From NCBI GenBank assembly GCA_964633825.1, contig CAZWHE010000021.1:1-36980 (forward strand): a stretch of 36,980 bases of DNA, given 5' to 3'. The notes beneath the pieces are model-generated. The model searched no databases, was not told the origin of the DNA, and worked only from the letters and a program-made list of their open reading frames with translations. The translations under genes and the position numbers were made by a program. The DNA is from CAZWHE01 sp964633825. GTDB lineage: Bacteria > Planctomycetota > B15-G4 > CAYZWU01. This document shows, piece after piece, positions 15,521 to 22,099 of the stretch (the stretch's first letter is position 1; each line of letters starts with the position of its first letter).

Positions 15521-17995
15521 TTGGCTGAGAGAGATCTCAGGATCGGGGTATTTGTCTGCGACTGCGGCATGAACATCGCCGGCACGGTGGACAACGACGA
15601 CGTCGTTGCCTATGCCGAAACGCTGGGCGATGTGGTGACCGCCGTGCGCAGCCGTTACTCCTGTTCCGATCCCGGTCAGAACGAGGTCAGGCGAGTCATC
15701 GCCGAAAAGAAGCTGAACCGTGTCGTTATCGCCTCGTGCACCCCGAAGCTCCACGAGCCCACGTTCCGGGCCTGCGTGGAGGAAGCCGGCCTGAACAAGT
15801 ATCTCATGGAGATGGCCAACATCAGGGAGCACTGCAGCTGGGTCCACCAGAGGGATCCGAAGGGCGCCACGGACAAGGCGAAAGACCTCGTCAGAAGCGC
15901 CGTCGCCCGGGCGCGTCACCTCGAAGCTCTCGAGGAGATGAGATTCCCGGTCACGCGAGCAGCCTTGGTCATTGGTGGAGGGGTCGCCGGAATTCAGGCC
16001 GCCCTCGACCTTGCAGATGCGGGGAACAAAGTGTTCATCGTGGAAAAGGAGCCGAGCCTCGGAGGCGTCATGCCCCAGCTCGCCAAAACCTATCCCACGA
16101 TGGACTGCCCTATATGAATACTCGGGCCCAAAATGATGGAGGCATGGCGCCATCCAAACATCGAGATCCTGAGTTACAGCGAAGTCGAGCATGTGAGCGG
16201 TTACGTGGGCAACTTCAAGGCCCGCATCCGCAAAAAGGCCCGCTACGTGGTCGAGAGCGAGTGTACGTCGTGCGGCGACTGCTCCGACGTCTGCCCCGTT
16301 GCCGTGCCGGCCGAGTTCCAGATCGGGCTCGCGTCCCGCAAGGCGATCTATATTCCCTTTCCGCAGGCCGTCCCGTCGTGCTTCACGATCGACATGGAGG
16401 CCTGCCTGGGGAACAACCCCATCGCCTGCGGCAAGTGCTACGACGCCTGCGAAAAGAAGTGCATCGACTACGACATGCAGGACACCTTCGTCGAGCTCGA
16501 CGTGGGGTCGATCGTCGTCGCCACCGGCATGGATCCCTTCGATCCGAGCGGGCTCGAAGAGTACGGCTACGGCAAGTACCCCGACGTGCTCACCAGCATG
16601 GAGTTCGAGCGCATGCTCTCCGTTGACGGCCCGTCGGGAGGCCATCTCGTTCGGCCGTCGGACGGGAAAGAGCCCGATTCGGTCGCCTTCATCCAGTGCG
16701 TGGGATCGCGCTCCCGCGACGGCCGCGCCAACGAGTACTGTTCGAACATCTGCTGCATGAACACCGTCAAGGACACGCTCCTTCTGCGCGACCATTATCC
16801 CAACATGAAGGTCGACGTTTACTACATGGACATCCGCGCCTTCGGGAAGGGCTTCGAGGAGATGTTCATGCGCTCCAAGGAGGCGGGGGTTTCATTCATC
16901 CGTGGAATCCCGGGCGAGATCACCAACGGGCGGGCCGACGGCAAGCTCAAGATGATCGTGGAAAACACGACAACGGGCAAGCTCATGACCCGCGAGGTCG
17001 ACATGGTGATTCTGTCCGTGGGAGGCGTGCCGCGAACGAGCGCACCCAGAATCCGGAGCCTGCTCACCATATCGAAGAGCCCGGACGGGTTCATGCAGGA
17101 GGCCCACCCCAAGCTCAGGCCCGTCGAAGCGGCCACGAAGGGGGTTTTTATCTGCGGCTGCGCCGAGGCGCCCAAGGACGTGAAAGACTCGGTCTGCCAG
17201 GCCGGGTTCGCCGCGTCGCGCGCCAACGCCCTCCTCTCCGCCGGCGAGGTCACCGTCGAGGCGATCACGTCGCGCATCGAAGCGGAGAAATGCACGTACT
17301 GCGGCCTCTGCGCGAAAGTCTGTCCCTACAACGCCATCACCAAGCCGGACAAGAAGACCGAGACCCATCCCGTGGTGATCGAGGCGTCATGCGCGGGGTG
17401 CGGAACCTGCGCGCCCACGTGCAACTTCGGCGCCATTAAGATGCAGCACTTCACCGACGATCAGTACATGGCCCAGATCGAAGCGGTTCTGGCCGAAAAG
17501 CCGGAGGACAAGGTTTTTATCTTCGCCTGCAACTGGTGCTCCTATCCCGGCGGCGACAACGCCGGCGTGGCGCGGCTCCAGTACCCGGCGTCCCAGCGCC
17601 TCGTCCGCACCATGTGCTCGGGCCGCGTGGACTCTAAGTTCGTGATGCGCGCTTTCGAGCTTGGGGCCGCAGTTGTCGTCGTCTCGGGCTGCCACTACAC
17701 GGACTGCCATTACATCGACGCCGTTCACGAGACCCAGAAGCGCGTGGACAAGCTCTGGGACAAGATCGACAAGCTCGGCATCCGGCCCGAGCGTCTCCGT
17801 CTCGAGTGGATCAGCTCCGCCCAGGGACAGCGCTTCGCCGAAACCATGCTGGAGCTCGAGGAGTTCCGCAAGACGGTGACCCAGGCCGAGATCGACCAGG
17901 GCGTCAAAGCGATCAAAGACGAGATCGAGAAAAAGGCGGCCAAGAAAAAGGCGGCCAAGAAAAAGAAAAAAACCGGGGCAAAAGTGAAAGCTTGA
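15521..17995 (+). CDS. hdrA: Selenocysteine-containing HdrA-MvhD fusion protein
   Basis: 824 aa with the TGA at 16115-16117 read as Sec199. Start is TTG 15521, eight bases after AAGGAGG. Domains: HdrA N-terminal domain (CDCGMNIAG, Cys13/15); flavin fold VIGGGVAGIQAA (about 149-161); PTMDCPI-Sec199-ILGPKMM; inserted ferredoxin (Cys248/251/254/258 and later cysteines); C-terminal ferredoxin (Cys591/594/597/601 and 624/627/630/634); then an MvhD domain from about residue 660 (FACNWCSYPGGDNAG, TMCSGRV, SGCHYTDCHY). The last 20 residues are mostly lysine and alanine. HdrA-MvhD fusions are known as bifurcating electron hubs; the donor and acceptor here are inferred from neighbours only. Confidence 0.9.
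16115..16154 (+). promoter_or_regulatory. Selenocysteine UGA codon and candidate SECIS hairpin (hdrA-mvhD)
   Basis: UGA at 16115-16117 is followed by stem GATGG/CCATC (16135-16139 with 16150-16154) closing a G-rich loop, AGGCATGGCG, beginning 22 nt after UGA. A G-C pair can extend it past an A-G mismatch. Weaker than the hairpin in the other hdrA but in the corresponding position. Confidence 0.6.
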
Positions 17996-18010
17996 TGTGG
18001 AGAGGAGACC

Positions 18011-18151
18011 ATGGCGGAAGATCGGACGATGAAATGTCTCCGGTGCGGTCACGAATATATCGGACCTTATGACAAGAAGGTCCCGATCGAACGGACCTGC
18101 CCCAAATGCCGTTCGAACAGCGTGCGCGCGCTCAAGCCCGAAAAGAAATAA
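18011..18151 (+). CDS. Small zinc-ribbon (two CxxC) protein
   Basis: 46 aa, starting MAEDRTMKCLRCGHEYIG. Two knuckles, CLRCG and CPKC, are 20 residues apart, the pattern of a zinc ribbon or rubredoxin-like metal site. A GAGGAG ribosome binding site (18002-18007) precedes the ATG. It is 15 bp after the HdrA-MvhD fusion, so it is probably the last gene of that operon. The function is unknown; it could be a metal-binding accessory or regulator of the complex. The C-terminus is basic (RALKPEKK). Confidence 0.75.
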   Translation: MAEDRTMKCLRCGHEYIGPYDKKVPIERTCPKCRSNSVRALKPEKK

Positions 18152-18167
18152 CGCGGCAGCGGATTGA

Positions 18168-18665
18168 CTATTCTCCGGTTGTGCGCCATTCGGCGTTCTC
18201 GAGCCATCTTTCGGGAGCGCTCAGGAAGTTGATTACTTTGTCGATCACAACCCAGTGTTTGCGCTCCTCGTCGGCGATCATGAGAAGAGCTTCCCGGGCT
18301 TCTTTGTTATCCGATTCGGCGGCTTTGTCGCGGTAGAACTTTTCGGCTTCTCCTTCAGTCTTTCTCAAGCTTTCCCAGGCAGAGAGGGCATTTTGTGAAA
18401 AGACCGGCTTCTCGCCCTGAGCAGCCATCTTTTCAAAAAGATTCCGCGCGTTATCGAGAACGTCCGTTTCGGGGGAGAGCATGCCCGCCGCCGCCACGGT
18501 GTTCCACTCCTTCAGTTTTTTGAAGATCTCGTAGTGTCTCTCTTCGTCTTCCGACATGTCGAGAAGGATCTTTCTCAGGATCTCGCTTTCGGTCTCCTCG
18601 GCCATTTTTTCGTACCAGGCTTTTCCGTCCAGTTCCATTTTCATTGCATATTCAAAGACATTCAT
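18168..18665 (-). CDS. Ferritin-like / rubrerythrin-family diiron protein
   Basis: 165 aa. A four-helix ferritin-like domain with two halves: EYAMKMELDGKAWYEKMAEE then DEERHYEIFKKL, and EGEAEKFYRDKAAE then DEERKHWVVIDKV. The glutamates and DEExxH motifs are the diiron ligands of rubrerythrin-type proteins. It lacks a C-terminal rubredoxin domain. Such proteins are often involved in peroxide or oxygen detoxification in anaerobes. It is convergent with, and 16 bp from, the small zinc-ribbon gene. Confidence 0.85.
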   Translation of the reverse strand: MNVFEYAMKMELDGKAWYEKMAEETESEILRKILLDMSEDEERHYEIFKKLKEWNTVAAAGMLSPETDVLDNARNLFEKMAAQGEKPVFSQNALSAWESLRKTEGEAEKFYRDKAAESDNKEAREALLMIADEERKHWVVIDKVINFLSAPERWLENAEWRTTGE

Positions 18666-18861
18666 TGTCGGCTCCTTGCGATATCAGTGGGTCTATTTGT
18701 AGATCGAATAGCACCGATCCGGATCTCCCACAACGCCGCCGTGCAAACAAATCTCCGCTGCCCCCATACGAAAGGGAAACATTCGGGGTTCCGGGGAATG
18801 CTCCCCGGGGCGCGGCGGGTGCGGTCCCTTTCATCGCAATACTCGATATTCTCCAGCCGGG
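18666..18861. other. Intergenic region between ferritin-like and sulfotransferase genes
   Basis: 196 bp. It should hold the minus-strand promoter of the ferritin-like gene. A perfect 7-bp hairpin, CCGGGGA/TCCCCGG with loop ATGC (18791-18808), may follow the sulfotransferase transcript, but there is no T-run after it on either strand. Confidence 0.35.
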
Positions 18862-19803
18862 TCAGTCCGTATAACCGAATTTCTTCATCTTTCTTCCGCA
18901 GAACAGACGGAACCAGAGCCTGGCCCAGAAGGGGACGGTTTTCTTCCACCGCGTGGCGGCCTGGCTGTCGAACCCTTCCTGGCCTTCCCTGATGCCCTTG
19001 CTGATCACTTTCTGGCCCAGCATGATGTCCTGAAATTCGATTTCCAGGAAATCGCAAAGATCCCTCACGGTTTTTTCCGGTGCGGTGACGAGGTCTTCGA
19101 ATTTTACGAGACAATATTTCCCTGGAAAGAGTTTTTCGTATTTGAAGTGCAGCTTGACGGCCTTGAGCCAGGTGTAGGTGACGACCAGGGCGACGAGGAA
19201 TCCAAAGAGGGGGCCGGTCCACGTAATCAGGCTGAAGGGGAAGCGGGGCGGGTATTTCTTTCGTCTCCGCAGCTCGGATGCGAAGACCGCACGGGGATCT
19301 CGAAAAGTGTGAACAACCTTTGAGTTGGAGAACCATTCCAGGATGGTCGGAACATAGTAAATGTGGGAAGGTGTTTTTTCCCCCAGCACGGGGTTGTCGG
19401 GGATCCCGTTGAGGAATTTCCGTTTCCTCTGCTGCATCCAGTCGCCGTACATTTCCATCATAACGTGAAAGATCGAGCGGTCGCTCCGGTCCGGGGCGGC
19501 GAGCAGTTTTTCCAGGAAGACATCGCGGTCGGTGTACTGTCTGAGCCACCTCCAGTAAGACCCGTCGCTTCTCTTGAACCGTGCGTTGTAAAGAAAATCG
19601 ATGAGGGCGTCGGCGTTGTTGTTCTGAATCGCGCCTCCGATTCTCTTCTTGATGACGTGGCGGATTCCTTCCCTGCGGGTTTGATGTCCCAGGAACCAGT
19701 TTTCCCATGCAATGGCGATGTTGGTCGTCCTGTTCAGGATGGACAGGAACAGGGTTGATCCCGTTCTGCTGACGCCTGAAATGAAGATATAATCGGGTTT
19801 CAT
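18862..19803 (-). CDS. Sulfotransferase family protein
   Basis: 313 aa. The N-terminal SGVSRTGSTLFLSILNR (about residues 9-25) is the 5'-phosphosulfate-binding loop of PAPS-dependent sulfotransferases, and VVHTFRDPRAVFASELRR (about 125-142) is the 3'-phosphate-binding motif. Length is normal. A hydrophobic segment near residues 195-215 (GPLFGFLVALVVTYTWL) is unusual for a soluble sulfotransferase and could be a membrane anchor. Such enzymes sulfate lipids, glycans or secondary metabolites. The neighbour is an LpxL-type acyltransferase on the same strand, suggesting surface or lipid modification. Confidence 0.82.
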   Translation of the reverse strand: MKPDYIFISGVSRTGSTLFLSILNRTTNIAIAWENWFLGHQTRREGIRHVIKKRIGGAIQNNNADALIDFLYNARFKRSDGSYWRWLRQYTDRDVFLEKLLAAPDRSDRSIFHVMMEMYGDWMQQRKRKFLNGIPDNPVLGEKTPSHIYYVPTILEWFSNSKVVHTFRDPRAVFASELRRRKKYPPRFPFSLITWTGPLFGFLVALVVTYTWLKAVKLHFKYEKLFPGKYCLVKFEDLVTAPEKTVRDLCDFLEIEFQDIMLGQKVISKGIREGQEGFDSQAATRWKKTVPFWARLWFRLFCGRKMKKFGYTD

Positions 19804-19907
19804 CGAACTTCTTCCGCTCCGGCAATGAAGCAGTTTATAAACCGAAGCGGCCGGAAATCAAGGCTTGTCTTGGAGTCGGGGATAATCGTCCGCTGGGCGT
19901 GATTGTC

Positions 19908-20843
19908 TCATGCGTCCCCCTCGTTGCAGCACTTTCGCCATCGCCGGTGGCCCCACAGCCACTGTTCCGGGGCGCGTTGGATCGACTCTTCGATGTAGCG
20001 ATTGATTTCGACCGTAATGGCGCGGACGGCTTCGTCATGGGAATTCTCCCGAAACCGTGACAGGTCAAGCAGGTCGAGCTCGAAAAGATAATGGCCCGGA
20101 GACTTTCTCACACATCGCGACACGAAGAGGGCGCCGCCGTATTTGAGAGCCAGCGCGGCCGGCATGGAAACCGTGCAGGCTTGTCGATTCATAAAGGGAA
20201 CCTTCGCTCCGTCCCGAAAGTGCTGGTCACAGAGAAAGATATAAACGCGCGGGTCGTTTTTTCTTGTCTTTCCGACGAGGTAGCGCAGGAATTCTTCTTT
20301 TTCGACGAGGATCAGCCCGAAGCTTCTTCTCAGCGTGACAAGAAATCGCTTGAGAACGGGGTTCTTGACGAGACGGGCCGAAACCACGAGAGGAACGGGT
20401 GCGCAGAGTCTGGCCAGCTCCGCTCCCGCGAACTCCCAGACCCCCGTGTGCCCGGATGCTGCAAAAGCGGCCCTGTCTTGCCCGGTCCGGAGCCGTTCGA
20501 TCGCCTCTTCGGCTTTCAAAGATATCGTGCTTTCGACGCGGATTCCCTTCCGCCCGAGGAGGCGCGGCATGGCGAGGGATTCAAAGAGCACAAGCAGGCC
20601 CGAACGGAAAGAGGCTTTGCCGATCCGATCTGCTTCGCCGGGCGTTCGTCCCGAGGCGATCAGGTTTTGCAGCGTCCTCTTGCGGTGGGTGGCGAGGGAC
20701 AACCACAACAGCGGGGTGATGAGACCGGCCAGCGCTCCCCACATTGCAGGGGGAAGGATGGACAAGATCCGGCCCAGAACACGCAGCGCCATAACGGCCG
20801 CGTGCGAAAAAGCGCTGTGGATCAAAGAGATCCTCTCGGTCAT
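19908..20843 (-). CDS. LpxL/HtrB-type lysophospholipid acyltransferase
   Basis: 311 aa from the ATG at 20843, which has GGAG five bases upstream; a TTG start 21 codons earlier is less likely. Visible: N-terminal hydrophobic region (about residues 15-50), catalytic HX4E motif in SGHTGVWEF, and the conserved C-terminal PEQWLWGHRRWR motif. The family transfers acyl chains to lipid A or related lipids at the inner membrane, which implies a Gram-negative envelope. It could also be an acyltransferase of another glycolipid. The sulfotransferase lies 104 bp downstream on the same strand. Confidence 0.85.
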   Translation of the reverse strand: MTERISLIHSAFSHAAVMALRVLGRILSILPPAMWGALAGLITPLLWLSLATHRKRTLQNLIASGRTPGEADRIGKASFRSGLLVLFESLAMPRLLGRKGIRVESTISLKAEEAIERLRTGQDRAAFAASGHTGVWEFAGAELARLCAPVPLVVSARLVKNPVLKRFLVTLRRSFGLILVEKEEFLRYLVGKTRKNDPRVYIFLCDQHFRDGAKVPFMNRQACTVSMPAALALKYGGALFVSRCVRKSPGHYLFELDLLDLSRFRENSHDEAVRAITVEINRYIEESIQRAPEQWLWGHRRWRKCCNEGDA

Positions 20844-21129
20844 CGTCTCCGGGCTCCGCCGGCACTGCTCTCGCCGTTCTGAATGCAGGCTCCGAGTATA
20901 AACCAAGTGAAGGGGATTTGCCGCAGCCCGATTCGATCAAATCGGAAAAATCGGGCTTTGAGCCGGCGCCGGAAAAAAATGATCCGAATCGGTTGAGTTG
21001 GTTGCTGTCGTCTTTTTATTACCAATATAAATAAGCCGTTACGACAAATAATAAAATAAAACTAATGGTTATTTATTTCGGCCGATTGGTCGATATAAAG
21101 AGGAGACAGAGTATTGGGGAAGGGAATTA
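20844..21129. other. Divergent intergenic region
   Basis: 286 bp between the acyltransferase (minus) and the response regulator (plus). The part from about 21000 to 21090 is very AT-rich and probably holds promoters. I see no clear -35/-10 pair. The regulator start at 21130 has an AAGGGA ribosome binding site. Confidence 0.4.
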
Positions 21130-22071
21130 ATGAAAGTACTCATCGCGGAAGATGATCCCATATCGCGCAGAATCCTTGAGGCAAACCTCAAGAGCTGGGG
21201 ATATGACGTGGCCACTGCTTCTGACGGCGACGAAGCATGGGATATGGTGAAAGACAGCGGCATACCCCTTGTTATCCTCGATTGGATGCTGCCCGGAATC
21301 GATGGTTTGGAACTGTGCCGTCGAATCAGGGCAAGGCGTGAATCAGAATACACATACATCATTTTTCTGACTTCCAAGGAAGAGAAAAAGGACATCATCA
21401 CCGCGCTCGATGCCGGCGCTGACGATTATATCGCCAAACCCTTTCACCAGGAGGAGTTCCGTTCGCGTGTCAAAGGCGGGGAAAGAGTGATCCGATTGGA
21501 GCGGAACCTGCAGGACGCCAACAGCAAGTTACAAATCCTTGCGATAACAGATAGTTTGACAGGGCTTTATAACCACGGCGCCATTCTGTCAAGAATGGGG
21601 GAAGAGCTGATCCGCTGTCAGAGAGAGGGAGGTTCTCTTTCTCTGATCATGGCCGATATCGACTTTTTCAAGAAAATCAACGACAACCACGGCCACATTG
21701 CGGGCGATCGGGTCCTCATCGAAGTGGCGTCACGAATCAAAAATATTTGCTGACCCTACGACTCTGTCGGCCGATATGGCGGTGAAGAGTTTCTGGTCAT
21801 CCTTCCCGGCACAGATGCAAAGGAGGCGTGGAGGGTGGCCGAGCGTCTTCACGATTGTATCAGAGCAAAACCCTTCGATCTTGGTGAAGCCGAGGTTCCC
21901 GTCACCATCAGCGTGGGAGTCGGAACAGTGCCCTGGGAGCTCAAGCCTAACGAAGAGTCGATTATCAAGGCTGTTGACATGGCTCTTTATCGGGCCAAGG
22001 AAATGGGTCGCGATCGTGTTCAGGCCGTGATCGACAAGGACTACCACCTCTCCCGCCGGATCAAGAATTAA
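21130..22071 (+). pseudogene. Response regulator with GGDEF (diguanylate cyclase) domain, interrupted by in-frame TGA
   Basis: The frame reads 313 codons if the TGA at 21751-21753 is ignored. Residues 1-120 are a receiver domain (VLIAEDDPISRRILEANL, phospho-Asp in VILDWMLPG, the SK and KPF segments). From about residue 140 a GGDEF domain begins (ITDSLTGLYNHGAIL, MADIDFFKKINDNHGH); after the stop it continues exactly in frame with PYDSVGRYGGEEFLVILPG and ends normally. The stop replaces a position that is often arginine, so CGA to TGA is one transition. As written only REC plus half a cyclase would be made, with the GGEEF active site lost. A sequencing error or readthrough cannot be excluded. 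Confidence 0.8.
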
Positions 22072-22099
22072 GCCAACGCGCTCATTAAGCCAACGCGCT
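22067..22099. repeat. 17-bp tandem duplication at converging gene ends
   Basis: ATTAAGCCAACGCGCT occurs at 22067-22082 and 22084-22099. The duplicate supplies the stop codons of both converging genes (response regulator on plus, histidine kinase on minus), so a small duplication occurred exactly at their shared 3' ends. Confidence 0.7.

Noticed and set aside
16133..17995. A separate 620-aa HdrA beginning at ATG 16133, with a separate 198-aa protein before it
   Set aside because: The two pieces are in the same frame on either side of TGA 16115-16117 and together form one complete HdrA-MvhD with a Sec motif.
18791..18808. 7-bp GC-rich perfect hairpin as a terminator
   Set aside because: There is no T-run on either strand. 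It is kept only as part of the intergenic description.
21751..21753. TGA in the GGDEF gene as selenocysteine
   Set aside because: No known Sec GGDEF protein, the position is normally arginine, and no SECIS-like hairpin is found at the required distance. Nonsense mutation is more likely.
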